From Acidobacteriota bacterium (GTDB lineage: Bacteria > Acidobacteriota > Blastocatellia > Pyrinomonadales > Pyrinomonadaceae), in contig JAIVJI010000063.1 in NCBI GenBank assembly GCA_020200135.1, positions 1-64,000 on the forward strand: 64,000 bases of DNA. Direction: 5' to 3'. The first letter of the stretch is position 1. Every line of letters starts with the position of its first letter. The position numbers and the translations under genes were made by a program. This document shows positions 52,063-63,554 of this stretch, piece after piece. The notes under the pieces were generated by a model, which saw nothing but the letters and a program-made list of their open reading frames with translations, was not told the DNA's origin and ran no database searches.

Positions 52063-54510
52063 TCATTCGTATCTGAGCGCGACCATCGGGTCCACCTTCG
52101 TCGCGCGGCGCGCGGGGATGTAGGAGGCGAGCAGGGCGACGGCGCCGAGCAGCAGCGCGATGCCGCCGTAGGTCAGGGGGTCGGCGGGCGAGACTTCGTA
52201 GAGCAGGCTCGACATCCACCGCGTGAGCGCGAGCGCGCCGAGGAGCCCCAGCACGAGCCCCACCGCGACGAGCAGCATCCCCTGACCGACGACCATCTTC
52301 AGCACGTCGCTCGCCTGCGCGCCCAGCGCCATCCGCAACCCCAACTCGTGCGTCCGCTGCGCCACCGCGTACGACATCACGCCGTAGAGCCCGACCACCG
52401 CCAGCGCGAGCGCCAGCGCCGCGAAGACGCCGAAGAGGAAGAGCGAGAAGCGCCGCTGCGCCATCGAGTCCGCCACCAGCCGCTCCATCGTCGTCACGCG
52501 GAAGACCGGCAGGTCGCGGTCTACGGACGCGACCGCGCCGCGCACCGAAGGGGCGAGCGACGCGGGGTCGCCGTCGGCGCGCACCACGACGAACAGTTCG
52601 GGGCTGTTCGGCCGCTGCGCGTAGGGCACATAGTACTGCCCGCGCGACTCGCCTTCGAGCCCCTCGTTGCGGACGTGGCGGACGACGCCGACTATCTCGC
52701 GCCACTGCGGGTCCTGCGTGTTGGGGATGCGGCTGAACGTGATGCGCTTGCCGACGGGGTCTTCGTTGGGCCAGTACTTGCGCGCCAGCGCCTCGCTGAC
52801 GATGACGACGGGCGGAGAGTCGGCCGTGTCGCGCGCGTCGAAGTAGCGCCCCTTGACGAGCGGGATGCCCATCGTCTGGAAGTAGTCGTCCGACGGCATC
52901 CAGCGGTCGCCGTGCGGCGAGCTTTCGCCGGGCGCGAGCTGGCGCCCCTCGATCTGGAAGCTGCCGCTCTGGTTGTTGCCGCTCATCGGCAGCGTCGTCG
53001 TGGTCGCGGCCGTGCGCACCCCCGGGAGCGCGCGCACGGCTTCGAGCAGCTGGCGTTGGAAGGCCACGCGCGCCGGGCCGTCCTTGTACTTGGTGCCGGG
53101 CAGCGAGACCTGCATGGCCAGCACCCCGCGCGGCTCGAAGCCGGGGCTGACCTGCTGGAGGCGCACGAAGCTGCGTATGAGGAGTCCCGCGCCGACGAGG
53201 AGGATGACGGCGAGCGTCATCTCGACGACGACCAGCGCGTCGCGCACGCCGCGCCGCACGCCGCCGCGCCCGCTCCGGCCCCCCTCCTTGAGCGTGTCGT
53301 GGAGGTTGACGTTCGAGCTCTGGAAGGCGGGCGCGAGCCCGAACACGATGCCCGTCAGCACCGAGACGCCGAGCGTGAAGAGCAGCACGTTGCGGTCGAG
53401 CCCGACCTCGGCCGCGCGCGGAATCTTGTTGTCGCTGAGCCGGAGCAGGAGGTCCACGCCCCACATCGCCAGCAGCAGCCCCACGCCGCCGCCCGCGAGC
53501 GAGAGCAGCACGCTCTCGGTCAGGAGCTGCCGCACCACCCGCCAGCGGCTCGCGCCGAGCGCGGTGCGCACCGCTATCTCCTTCTGGCGGACGGCCGAGC
53601 GCGCGAGCATCAGGTTGGCGACGTTGGCGCACGCGATGAGCAGCACGAACAGGACCGCGCCGAGCAGGATCATCAGCGGCTTGCGAATCTTCCCGACGAC
53701 GAACTCGTCGTAGCGCGTCAGCAGCAAGCCCCAGTTGTTCGCGTCCGCGCCCGGCATGTACTGGCGGCGCAGGTCGGCGGCCATCCCGTCCAGCTCGGCC
53801 TGCGCCCGCGCGAAGTCCGTGCCGGGCTTGAGGCGCGCGACCACGCCGAGGTACTCGCTCGTCAGGCCGGTGCTCGCGTCGAGCTGCTGCGGCGTGAAGG
53901 CGATGGGCGACCAGAGGTCGGGCGTCTGCCCGCCGAACTCGCGCCCGAAGGTGAAGTCGGCCGGCATCACGCCGACGACCGTGTACGGCTCGCCGTTGAG
54001 CGTGACGGTCTTGTCGACGACGGGGAGGCCCGCGAAGCGGCGCCGCCAGAAGCCGTCGGAGAAGACGACGACCTTGTTGTTGCCGGGCTGGCCCTCCTCC
54101 TCGGCGAAGGTGCGCCCGGCCGCCGCGCGCGCGCCGAGCGTCTGGAAGACGTTGGGCGTGACCGACATGCCCTGCAGGCGCTCGGGCTCGCCCTCGCCGG
54201 TGAGGTTGACGTTCCAGCCGGTGAGCGCCGCGACGGTTGAGAACGACCCGGCGTTGTCGCGGTAGTAGTGATAGCCGGGCGCGGAGACCGAAGCCTTGAG
54301 GTCTATCTTCGGGTAGTTGTGGTTGATGAGGACGAGTTGGTCCGGCTGCTCGTAGTTGAGCGGCTTGAGCAGCACGGCGTTGACGACCGAGAAGATGGCC
54401 GTGTTCGCGCCCACGCCGAGCGCGACCGCCAGCACCGCCACGGCCGTGAAGCCGGGGCTCTTGAGCAGCACGCGCGCCGCGTACCGGAGGTCTTTCAGAA
54501 ACGTTCCCAT
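52063..54510 (-). CDS. ADOP-type ABC permease, copy 6
   Basis: The 815-residue fused MacB/FtsX permease begins [21 protein letters not shown]. It has the central block [41 protein letters not shown], the second-half [33 protein letters not shown], and the tail [18 protein letters not shown] 54510 is preferred to the TTG just upstream at 54513. It is the first permease to be transcribed, 19 bp after the small secreted-protein gene, and it directly follows the adaptor and ATPase genes. Confidence 0.93.
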   Translation of the reverse strand: MGTFLKDLRYAARVLLKSPGFTAVAVLAVALGVGANTAIFSVVNAVLLKPLNYEQPDQLVLINHNYPKIDLKASVSAPGYHYYRDNAGSFSTVAALTGWNVNLTGEGEPERLQGMSVTPNVFQTLGARAAAGRTFAEEEGQPGNNKVVVFSDGFWRRRFAGLPVVDKTVTLNGEPYTVVGVMPADFTFGREFGGQTPDLWSPIAFTPQQLDASTGLTSEYLGVVARLKPGTDFARAQAELDGMAADLRRQYMPGADANNWGLLLTRYDEFVVGKIRKPLMILLGAVLFVLLIACANVANLMLARSAVRQKEIAVRTALGASRWRVVRQLLTESVLLSLAGGGVGLLLAMWGVDLLLRLSDNKIPRAAEVGLDRNVLLFTLGVSVLTGIVFGLAPAFQSSNVNLHDTLKEGGRSGRGGVRRGVRDALVVVEMTLAVILLVGAGLLIRSFVRLQQVSPGFEPRGVLAMQVSLPGTKYKDGPARVAFQRQLLEAVRALPGVRTAATTTTLPMSGNNQSGSFQIEGRQLAPGESSPHGDRWMPSDDYFQTMGIPLVKGRYFDARDTADSPPVVIVSEALARKYWPNEDPVGKRITFSRIPNTQDPQWREIVGVVRHVRNEGLEGESRGQYYVPYAQRPNSPELFVVVRADGDPASLAPSVRGAVASVDRDLPVFRVTTMERLVADSMAQRRFSLFLFGVFAALALALAVVGLYGVMSYAVAQRTHELGLRMALGAQASDVLKMVVGQGMLLVAVGLVLGLLGALALTRWMSSLLYEVSPADPLTYGGIALLLGAVALLASYIPARRATKVDPMVALRYE

Positions 54511-54529
54511 CAACGCATCCCCCTTCCCT

Positions 54530-54928
54530 TCACGGCAGGTCGTTCGTCCAGGCGTACTCGTAGCTGCCGGTCGCCTCCTCGAACTCGAACTCGACCGTCC
54601 ACTCGCCGGCGGCGGCGCGCTCCTCGTCGGTGCTCACGTCATACGTGTTGGGCTTCGCGCCGGCGGGGCGCAGGCGCGCGTCCTGCCGCACGCGCCCCTT
54701 CGAGTCGCGCACGACGAGCCTGACCTCGCCGCCGCTCACGACGGCCTTCACGCGGATGCTCACGCGCCGGCCGGCGGAGCGCACCGGCAGCACGACCCGC
54801 TTCTTCTCGGTGGTCCTGTGTTCGAGGGTGTGCGACCCGCGAGTCTGGTGGATGCGCTCGTCGGCGTGCGCGGCCGTCGCGGCGAGCAGCAGGAGGAGCG
54901 CGGCGGCCTGGAGCGTTCTTCTTCTCAT
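54530..54928 (-). CDS. small secreted protein, unknown
   Basis: The 132-residue protein has a clear signal peptide ([17 protein letters not shown]). A beta-rich domain follows ([33 protein letters not shown]...[20 protein letters not shown]) that reads like a small beta-sandwich. It lies between the ABC ATPase and the first ADOP permease in the same direction, so it is likely a periplasmic accessory of the transporter. No family was recognised. Confidence 0.78.
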   Translation of the reverse strand: MRRRTLQAAALLLLLAATAAHADERIHQTRGSHTLEHRTTEKKRVVLPVRSAGRRVSIRVKAVVSGGEVRLVVRDSKGRVRQDARLRPAGAKPNTYDVSTDEERAAAGEWTVEFEFEEATGSYEYAWTNDLP

Positions 54929-55063
54929 CTCGAAAACTTCCTTCGGGCGAAGGGCGGCGCGCGGGCGGCGCGGCGGGCCGGGAAATGCGGGTGCGCCGCG
55001 ACCGCGGCGCGGGGCCGGGGGGCGCGGGGACTTGAAGGCCGACGGACGGAGGCCGCCGGCTGC

Positions 55064-55801
55064 TCAGAGCTCGAAGCCGCTCTCTTCCAGGACCTCTTCG
55101 GCCTTCGGCTCGTGCGTCTCCTCGACGACCTGGCCGTCGAAGAGGTGGAAGGTGCGGTCGGCGTAGCGCGCGTAGCGCGGGTCGTGCGTGACCATGCAGA
55201 CGGTCGCGCCGCCGGCGTGCAGCTCGCGCAGGAGGTTCATCACCGCCTCGCCGTTGGTGGAGTCGAGGTTGCCCGTCGGCTCGTCGGCGAGGAGGATGGA
55301 GGGGTTGCCCGCCACCGCGCGCGCGACGGCGACCCTCTGCTGCTGGCCGCCCGAGAGCTGCGAGGGGTAGTGCTTCATGCGGTGCGACATGCCGACCTTC
55401 AAGAGCGCCTCCTCGACGCGGTCGCGCCGCTCCTTGGCGTTCATGTCGCGGTAGGTCAGCGGCAGCTCGACGTTCTCGTAGACGTTCAGGTCGCCGATGA
55501 GGTTGAACGCCTGGAAGATGAAGCCGATCTCGCGGTTGCGGATGCGCGCGCGCTCCGAGAGCGAGAGGTTGGTGACGGGGGTGCCGTTCAGGATGTATTC
55601 GCCGTCGGTCGGCGTGTCGAGCAGCCCGAGGATGGAGAGCAGCGTCGACTTCCCGCAGCCCGACGGGCCCGCCATCGAGATGTACTCGCCCTTCTTGATG
55701 TCGAGGTGGATGCCGGAGAGCGCGTGCGTCTCGACCTCGTCGGTGTAGAAAACCTTGCGCACGCCGTCCAGCTTCACCAGCGGTTCGCTTGTAGCGCTCA
55801 T
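55064..55801 (-). CDS. ABC transporter ATP-binding protein, MacB/LolD type
   Basis: The 245-residue ATPase has Walker A GPSGCGKSTLLSILG (about residue 44), Q-loop FIFQAFNLIGDLNV, signature LSGGQQQRVAVARAVA, Walker [14 protein letters not shown] and H-loop VTHDP. It should energise the ADOP permeases, which lack their own nucleotide-binding domains. ATG 55801 has GAAAGGAAAAG upstream; the frame is open to 55840. It lies 42 bp after the adaptor gene and before the secreted-protein gene. Confidence 0.93.
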   Translation of the reverse strand: MSATSEPLVKLDGVRKVFYTDEVETHALSGIHLDIKKGEYISMAGPSGCGKSTLLSILGLLDTPTDGEYILNGTPVTNLSLSERARIRNREIGFIFQAFNLIGDLNVYENVELPLTYRDMNAKERRDRVEEALLKVGMSHRMKHYPSQLSGGQQQRVAVARAVAGNPSILLADEPTGNLDSTNGEAVMNLLRELHAGGATVCMVTHDPRYARYADRTFHLFDGQVVEETHEPKAEEVLEESGFEL

Positions 55802-55843
55802 CTCTTTTCCTTTCGAGTGTGGTCTGGGGTCCGGGGTCAAATC

Positions 55844-57211
55844 TCAGTCGAGCCGGAGCGTGTCCACGCCGTCCCACTGCGAGGTGTCGGAGAGGATGAC
55901 GGTGTCGCCCTCGCGCAGGCCCTCGACGACCTCGACGGTGTTGACCGAGGTGCGGCCGAGTTTGACGGGGACGCGCGTGGCGGTGCGCCCGTCCGCCTCG
56001 ACGCGGAAGAGCGTGACGCTGGCCTGCGCCGCGCCTCCCGTCGCGGGGCGCCCGACGTAGAGCACGTTGTCGAGTCGTTCGAGCTCGATGGTGCCGTCCA
56101 CGCTCAGGTCGACGCGCGCGCCCTGCGGCATCGCGCCTTCGAGCCGCACGTCGACGGTGAAGGTGCCGTTGCGCGCCGCCGGGTCGATGCGCTGGACGAC
56201 GCCGCTGACCACGCCGCCGCCGCGCGTGTCGATGGTGGCGGGCTGGCCGAGCGTGATGTCCTTGATCTGCGTCTCGGGAATCTGGAGCGCGGCCTTGAGG
56301 CTCGAGGGGTCGGCGACGCGCGCGATGTTGGTGCCGGGCGTTATCTGCTGTCCGACCTCGACGGTCACCTCCTGCAACACGCCGTAGGTGCCGGCGCGCA
56401 CCTGGAGCGAGGCGACCTGCTCCCGGTTGAGGCGGAGCTGCGCGCGCAACTGCTCGACGCGCGCCTGCTGCGCGGCGATCTGCGCGGCGGTCTGCGACTG
56501 GCTCGTCCCTATCCGCTTCTTCTCGATCTCGAGGCGGTTGGCGAGCTGCTCGACCCTCACGCGCGAGATGCGCAGCGTGAGCGCGGGGACCAGACCCTCC
56601 TTGGCGAGCTGCTCGTCGGTGTCGAGCTGAATCTTGGCCTGGCTGTACTCGGACTGTATCTGCGCGGTCGCGGCCTGCTGGCTCATGCGCTCGCTCTCGA
56701 GCCGCGCGCGCAGGTTGTTCATGTCGGCCTCGGCGGACTTGATCTGGTACTCGACGTCGACGGCGGCCTGCTTGAGCGTCGGGTTGGAGAGTTCGACGAG
56801 CACGGTGCCGGCGTGGACGGTCTCGCCGGGCTTGACGAACTTCTGCTCGACGCGCCCCTCGACGGGGGCGGCGATCTGCCGAATCTCCTCGGGGATGAGC
56901 GTGCCGAGGCCCCGCACGTTGCGGAGCATCTGCCCGCGCTTGACCGTGTCGGTCAGCACCGTGGCGCGCGCGACGCTCGGCGCCGCCTTCGGCAGCCGCG
57001 AGAGCCCGTAGGTGATGAGCGCAATCGCCAGCACGCCCAGCGTCGCGTACACGGCCAGCTTCACGCGCCGCCGGTTCTTCCTCTGGGGCCGCTTGATGTC
57101 CATGGCGGAGCGCGGCGTGTCAAAAGCGGGGCGCTTCACATCCGCGGCGGGGCGCGGCGCGTCCGTAGAGGGGCGTTTTACATCCATAGCGAGTTGCGTT
57201 ACATCCCTCAT
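55844..57211 (-). CDS. MacA/HlyD-type periplasmic adaptor with repeated N-terminus
   Basis: The 455-residue membrane-fusion protein has a cytoplasmic N-terminus of about 45 residues with three related DVKRP/DIKRP units (at about 8, 22 and 36, 14 residues apart) and then a single helix at about residues 50-68. A lipoyl half (GTLIPEEIRQIAAPVEGRVEQKFVKPGETV), a long coiled-coil hairpin (about 125-255) and beta-barrel domains (ending GLREGDTVILSDTSQWDGVDTLRLD) follow. Adaptors of this type bridge MacB-like permeases to an outer-membrane channel. It is the first gene of the minus-strand block. No outer-membrane factor is seen nearby. Confidence 0.92.
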   Translation of the reverse strand: MRDVTQLAMDVKRPSTDAPRPAADVKRPAFDTPRSAMDIKRPQRKNRRRVKLAVYATLGVLAIALITYGLSRLPKAAPSVARATVLTDTVKRGQMLRNVRGLGTLIPEEIRQIAAPVEGRVEQKFVKPGETVHAGTVLVELSNPTLKQAAVDVEYQIKSAEADMNNLRARLESERMSQQAATAQIQSEYSQAKIQLDTDEQLAKEGLVPALTLRISRVRVEQLANRLEIEKKRIGTSQSQTAAQIAAQQARVEQLRAQLRLNREQVASLQVRAGTYGVLQEVTVEVGQQITPGTNIARVADPSSLKAALQIPETQIKDITLGQPATIDTRGGGVVSGVVQRIDPAARNGTFTVDVRLEGAMPQGARVDLSVDGTIELERLDNVLYVGRPATGGAAQASVTLFRVEADGRTATRVPVKLGRTSVNTVEVVEGLREGDTVILSDTSQWDGVDTLRLD

Positions 57212-57523
57212 AGGGGTTGCTTTAAGTCCACAGAGACAATTCCACTGGCGATGCACCTCAACAACCCCCGTACCACTGCCACACACCGCCGCGCCCGCCC
57301 GTTTTTCAGGACTTTTCCCCGGGAACGAACACGCGCGCCCCGGGCCGGTGTCCGTTTCCGAAAACCCAAATCCCAAAATCGCAAAAGCGTGGGCGCATTC
57401 GTGAGGAACCGCCGGCGGCGGCGCGTCGAAAATTTACGCACAAAGTCCGAATCCGCGTATCATGCGGGGGCCGCTTCAATGGTGCAGTAGCTGTTCACCA
57501 CCTGATGCGCGAAGGCCAAACAG
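57212..57523. other. 312-bp upstream region of the adaptor operon
   Basis: This stretch separates the divergent adaptor operon from the rightward genes and presumably holds the operon promoter. I looked for a -24/-12 sigma-54 pair in the adaptor direction and did not find one. No gene is seen in it. Confidence 0.4.
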
Positions 57524-57688
57524 ATGAAAAGAACCTTGCCCGCGATTCTCATATGCGGCCTCGAGGTGAGCTTCGCCGAGCTGCTCTACAACATGCGACA
57601 CGTGCGGCACCACGCGGGGCGGTTGAACCTCATGCTCCGCCGGGAGATTGACGCCGCGCCCGGCTGGGTCTGCGCGGCGGCGGACTGA
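57524..57688 (+). pseudogene. C-terminal fragment of a DinB-like protein
   Basis: The 54-codon open frame contains ELLYNMRHVRHHAGRLNLMLRREIDAAPGW, which matches the C-terminal helix and HxxxH metal motif region of DinB/DUF664-type four-helix proteins (normally about 150-170 residues). The N-terminal three helices are missing upstream. The ATG at 57524 is probably accidental. It is a remnant of a truncated gene. Confidence 0.6.
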
Positions 57689-57728
57689 AGGCGGGGCTTA
57701 CCTTTGGCTTACTACAAGGAGGGGACAC

Positions 57729-58433
57729 ATGGGCATACTCGTGGGCGGGAAGCGCCGCGGCGCCGCGGCGTCGGGGGCGGAGGCTTGCCGGCGGAAGTTT
57801 CTGCGTTACTTCCCCGGCGGCTTCGAGGACGAGACTTATCTCGACTGGGAGCGCGACTACAAGTGGGAGGCGCACGAACGCTGGGAGGAGGCGCTGGGGC
57901 GCTCGGAGTACAGGCGGCTGCTGCGCGCGGGCGAGTTCTCGGAGGTCGCGGCGCGCGCCGTGCGCGTCGAGCAGCGCACGCGCCACAGCATGATCTTCTC
58001 GTTCGAGAAGATGGCGCTGCGCGACGCGGTGAAGACGGAGGCCGGCGCGCGCACGTTCGCCGAAGGGCTCTACGAGATGCTGCACGGCGCGGGGTCGCTC
58101 GAACGGCGTTTCAACAACTGGGTCGAGGCCGTGGCCTCGCTCCCGCGCCGGCAGACGCGCGTGCTGACGTGGCCGATGGTGACGGTCTGGGGCTTCCTGG
58201 CGCAGCCCCGTAGGCACATCTTCCTCAAGCCGACGGTCACGCGCGCGGCCGCCGAGAAGTACGGCTTCGAGTTCCGCTACAAGTCGCGCCCGGACTGGGC
58301 CACCTACTCCGGCCTGCTCGACTTCGCCGGGCGCGTGCTCGCCGACAATCAGGACCTCCGCCCCCGCGACATGATAGACGCGCAGTCGTTCATGTGGGTG
58401 CAGGGCTCGGACGAGTACCCTGACCGAAGCTAG
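57729..58433 (+). CDS. hypothetical protein
   Basis: The 234-residue soluble protein is rich in charged and aromatic residues (YFPGGFEDETYLDWERDYKWEAHERWEEALG near residue 30; RRFNNWVEAVASLPRRQTRVLTWPMVTVWGFLAQP near 135). A strong AAGGAGGGG Shine-Dalgarno precedes ATG 57729. There is no signal peptide or membrane segment. I recognise no family, but the composition and spacing look like a real conserved protein. Confidence 0.75.
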   Translation: MGILVGGKRRGAAASGAEACRRKFLRYFPGGFEDETYLDWERDYKWEAHERWEEALGRSEYRRLLRAGEFSEVAARAVRVEQRTRHSMIFSFEKMALRDAVKTEAGARTFAEGLYEMLHGAGSLERRFNNWVEAVASLPRRQTRVLTWPMVTVWGFLAQPRRHIFLKPTVTRAAAEKYGFEFRYKSRPDWATYSGLLDFAGRVLADNQDLRPRDMIDAQSFMWVQGSDEYPDRS

Positions 58434-58553
58434 CCCGCGCCCCGAAAAGTCTTGTGCGCCGCGCCGAAAGGTGATTCAATGCGCGCCCGGCGGTCGGGGC
58501 GGCCGCGGCCGCCGCGCCCCGCCTTACCTTCCCTTGACGAGAGGAGTCAGACG

Positions 58554-59015
58554 ATGAGGTTATCCACCGGGCGGAAGGCCGCGACATTCCTGGCCCTCGC
58601 GGCCCTCGCGTGCGCCGCGGGCGACGCGGCCTCTTACGCGCAGCGGCCCGCGCTGCCCAACCCCGTCCTCTACCTTCAGCACGTGGAGTACGTCGCGACC
58701 GGCGGCAAGGAGTTCACGCGCTACTATTTCGGGGTCGAGAACTCGGCCAGCTACCCCGACACGATGTTCGCCCCCGCGCCCGAACTCCCGCCCTGCGGAC
58801 AGAACACGAAGTCTTCGCGCACGTGGGTCGACATCTACGGGCAGGACGGCAAGCGCCTCAACGGCTTCTGCGCCCTCGGCAAGGCGTCCAGCCTCAACGG
58901 CATCTGGTTCGCGCTGGAGACCGCCACCGTCCCGCCGAGCTGGGTCTACATCGAGATGAACGACCGCGCCACCAGCACCAAGTACAAGTCCAACCTCGCC
59001 GACACCTCGCAATAA
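58554..59015 (+). CDS. secreted hypothetical protein
   Basis: The 153-residue protein has a signal peptide (TFLALAALACAAGDAASYAQ) and a probable beta-rich domain (PVLYLQHVEYVATGGKEFTRYYFGVEN...WVDIYGQDGKRLNGFCAL...WVYIEMNDR). Two cysteines, in ELPPCGQ and GFCAL, could form a disulfide. GAGAGGAG lies 6-7 bp before ATG 58554. The function is unknown. Confidence 0.75.
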   Translation: MRLSTGRKAATFLALAALACAAGDAASYAQRPALPNPVLYLQHVEYVATGGKEFTRYYFGVENSASYPDTMFAPAPELPPCGQNTKSSRTWVDIYGQDGKRLNGFCALGKASSLNGIWFALETATVPPSWVYIEMNDRATSTKYKSNLADTSQ

Positions 59016-59060
59016 GCCCGCGCGCGCGGTGGGCGCGTCCCGTCCGTAACGCCTCCGAGG

Positions 59061-59086
59061 CGCCCCGGCCGCGCGCGGCCGGGGCG
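59061..59086 (+). terminator. palindromic terminator-like hairpin
   Basis: CGCCCCGGCCGC (59061-59072) pairs with GCGGCCGGGGCG (59075-59086). It lies 46 bp after the secreted-protein stop. Confidence 0.55.
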
Positions 59087-59240
59087 CCCGGCGGGCGAGG
59101 CGGCGCGCGCGGGCCGCATCTTTTTATTTACTATTTCACCCCGATAAAATAAACTCCCCGCCGCAGCCTGCTTATCTGCACTTCCCTGTCATGTTCATAC
59201 ATTCCTTCGGCACCTTCAACCTTCCCAAGGGGGTTCAGGC

Positions 59241-61493
<2,253 letters not shown>

Positions 61494-61575
61494 AGACGTA
61501 ACCCCAGCGTCGGCTTCTTGCCCCGGACGGCCCAACGCTTCCACGGCGCGGCCACCCTAAACGAAAGGGAACTCT

Positions 61576-61711
61576 ATGAGGGTCTTCAGGCTAGTCGGCC
61601 CCTTCTGCGCCCTCAAAGACGGGGCCTATGAATTCACGGTCACCGCCAAACTCGATAACGGGCGCACATTCAATGGTTGACCCCGAGATGGCCGTCGACG
61701 GCGGCAATTAA
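61576..61711 (+). pseudogene. frameshifted remnant paralogous to the 61827 gene
   Basis: From 61576 the frame reads VGPFCALKDGAYEFTVTAKLDNGRTF and then stops. One base-frame over it continues VDPEMAVDGGN and ends at TAA 61709-61711. This matches the C-terminus of the next gene (CGPFTVGTFKGQRFEITINV...FSVDPEMVVDGGNP). It is therefore the decayed tail of a tandem duplicate, with its 5' part lost. Confidence 0.7.
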
Positions 61712-61766
61712 AGTGAAGACAGAAGGGTGAAGGATAAATCGCGCGTCCACCTCGCCCCAATCAACG

Positions 61767-61811
61767 CCGGCGCCCCCAGACAAAAAGACCCCGGCGCCCC
61801 CAGACAAGAAG
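61767..61811 (+). repeat. two-copy 24-bp-period tandem repeat
   Basis: CCGGCGCCCCCAGACAAAAAG at 61767-61787 recurs at 61791-61811 with one mismatch. It lies directly upstream of the Shine-Dalgarno of the next gene. Confidence 0.7.
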
Positions 61812-61826
61812 AAGGAGGACTGTACG

Positions 61827-62378
61827 ATGCCCACACCTGTTACGACTACGACCAACCTGGAGGTCGCCTTTTCGTCGGACGTTACCCCCGCCCAGCCGAC
61901 CCAGCCCGTCGCGATGGCCTACGGCTACTCCGACAACTCGAGCGGAGTCAATTCGGGAAAGGGGCAGAGGGAGGAGACTGTCTGGGAAGGCTCCTCGGTC
62001 TATTTCCTCGTCTTCGACACGGCGGCGTCGCCGACCTACAGCGTCAGCTCGGTCACGATATCCGCCGCCAACACGCGGCCGGGCACGGGCGCGGCCAACT
62101 CGCCGTTCACCGACGCTGCGTGGTCTACGGGCACGGTCGTCGCAACGAGCAGCCCGACCGGCCCGAACGGCGTCCAGCTCAGCGGGCCTACCTCGAACGT
62201 CGACAGCGTCGGGTGCAACGTCGTGGGCAAGGGCTGGTCCTGCGGGCCCTTCACGGTCGGGACTTTCAAGGGGCAGAGGTTCGAGATCACCATCAACGTT
62301 CTCACCAGTGACAGCCAGAGCCACCAGAAGACGTTCTCCGTAGACCCCGAGATGGTCGTCGACGGCGGCAACCCGTGA
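61827..62378 (+). CDS. hypothetical beta-rich protein
   Basis: The 183-residue protein is rich in Thr, Ser and Val with alternating hydrophobic residues, suggesting an all-beta fold (VYFLVFDTAASPTYSVSSVTISAAN; FEITINVLTSDSQSHQKTFSVDPEMVVDGG). Two cysteines lie in VGCNVV and WSCGPF. No signal peptide is present. A perfect AAGGAGGA Shine-Dalgarno sits before ATG 61827. A partial paralogue lies immediately upstream. No family was recognised. Confidence 0.75.
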   Translation: MPTPVTTTTNLEVAFSSDVTPAQPTQPVAMAYGYSDNSSGVNSGKGQREETVWEGSSVYFLVFDTAASPTYSVSSVTISAANTRPGTGAANSPFTDAAWSTGTVVATSSPTGPNGVQLSGPTSNVDSVGCNVVGKGWSCGPFTVGTFKGQRFEITINVLTSDSQSHQKTFSVDPEMVVDGGNP

Positions 62379-62397
62379 AGCGTTGAAGGGAGAGGGA

Positions 62398-62429
62398 CGA
62401 AGGGGCGGCCCCGCGGGGCCGCCCCTTCG
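62398..62429. terminator. bidirectional terminator hairpin
   Basis: The 15-bp palindromic stem CGAAGGGGCGGCCCC/GGGGCCGCCCCTTCG lies between convergent genes. Confidence 0.75.
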
Positions 62430-62454
62430 TCCCCCGCCCCTTATTCTTCCGCCT

Positions 62455-63492
62455 TCATCCCTCCAACGCTTCCCTGATGGCGGCGGCCAGCTCGCGCACG
62501 TCCTCCTCGGTCGTGTCGTAGGAGCACATCAGGCGCACCTCCGAGGTCTGTTCGTTCCACACGTAGAAGAAGAAGCGCTCCTGCACGCGCGCGATGGCGT
62601 CGCGCGGGAGGACGGCGAAGACCGCGTTCGACTCGACGGGCTGCGTGAGGCGGACTTGCGGAATCGCGCGCAGCTCCGCGGCGAGCTGCCGCGCGCGGCT
62701 GTTGGCGTGCGCCGCCGTCTCGCGCCAGAGGTCTCCTTCGAGGAGGGCCGCGAACTGCGCGGCGATGAAGCGCGTCTTCGACGGGAGCTGCGCGCACTGC
62801 TTGCGCACGAAGCGGAAGTCTTCGGCCAGCGCCGGGTCGAAGAAGACGACCGCCTCGCCGTACATCATCCCGTTCTTCGCCCCGCCGAAGCTCAGCACGT
62901 CCACCCCCGCCCCGGCCGTCAACTCCTCCAGCGAGACGCCGAGGTGCGCCGCCGCGTTCGCCAGCCGCGCGCCGTCCACGTGCAAAAGCATCCCCTCGCG
63001 GTGCGCGAACTCGGCCAAGCCCTTCAGCTCCTCGACCGTGTAGACCGTCCCCAGCTCGGTCGCCTGCGCGACCGAGACGACGCGCGGCTGCGAGTGGTGC
63101 TGGTCGCCGCGCCGCGCGAGCAGCGGCTCGACCTGTTCGGGGCGCAGCTTCCCGCCGGCGCCCGCCAGCGGCAGGAGCTTGCAGCCCGCCAGCCGCTCGA
63201 CCGCGCCGCACTCGTCCACGTTGACGTGAGAGGTCTCGGCGCAGACGACCGCGTGGTGCGGGCGCGTGACGGCGGCGAGCGCCGCGACGTTGGCGCCCGT
63301 CCCGCCGAAGACGAAGAAGACCTCCGCCCGTTCGCCGAACCGCTCGCGGAAGAGGCCGACCGCGCGCACGGTGTACGCGTCGTCGCCGTAGGCCACGGCG
63401 TGCCCGACGTTCGCCGCGCCGAGCGCCTCCATCACGCGCGGGTGGACGCCCGCGTTGTTGTCGCTCGCGAACCCTCGCTTCGGTCTCGTCAT
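62455..63492 (-). CDS. ltaE: low-specificity L-threonine aldolase
   Basis: The 345-residue PLP enzyme cleaves L-threonine (and allo-threonine) to glycine and acetaldehyde. It shows the family N-terminus FASDNNAGVHPRVMEAL, YGDD, FVFGGTGANVAAL, the AETSHVNVDECGA segment, LHVDGARLANAAAHLG and the PLP lysine in LSFGGAKNGMMYGEAVVF. Length is normal. ATG 63492 is the natural start. It is separated from the recQ gene by 62 bp and transcribed in the same direction. Confidence 0.93.
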   Translation of the reverse strand: MTRPKRGFASDNNAGVHPRVMEALGAANVGHAVAYGDDAYTVRAVGLFRERFGERAEVFFVFGGTGANVAALAAVTRPHHAVVCAETSHVNVDECGAVERLAGCKLLPLAGAGGKLRPEQVEPLLARRGDQHHSQPRVVSVAQATELGTVYTVEELKGLAEFAHREGMLLHVDGARLANAAAHLGVSLEELTAGAGVDVLSFGGAKNGMMYGEAVVFFDPALAEDFRFVRKQCAQLPSKTRFIAAQFAALLEGDLWRETAAHANSRARQLAAELRAIPQVRLTQPVESNAVFAVLPRDAIARVQERFFFYVWNEQTSEVRLMCSYDTTEEDVRELAAAIREALEG

Positions 63493-63554
63493 CAGCGCAG
63501 AGTTTGGACCGGTCGCCTTTTTTCGTCAAAGGCGCGTGTGGGGTGGGGGTCGGC

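Noticed and set aside
57212-57523. sigma-54 promoter for the adaptor operon
   Set aside because: No TGGCAC-N5-TTGC-like pair was found in the right orientation.
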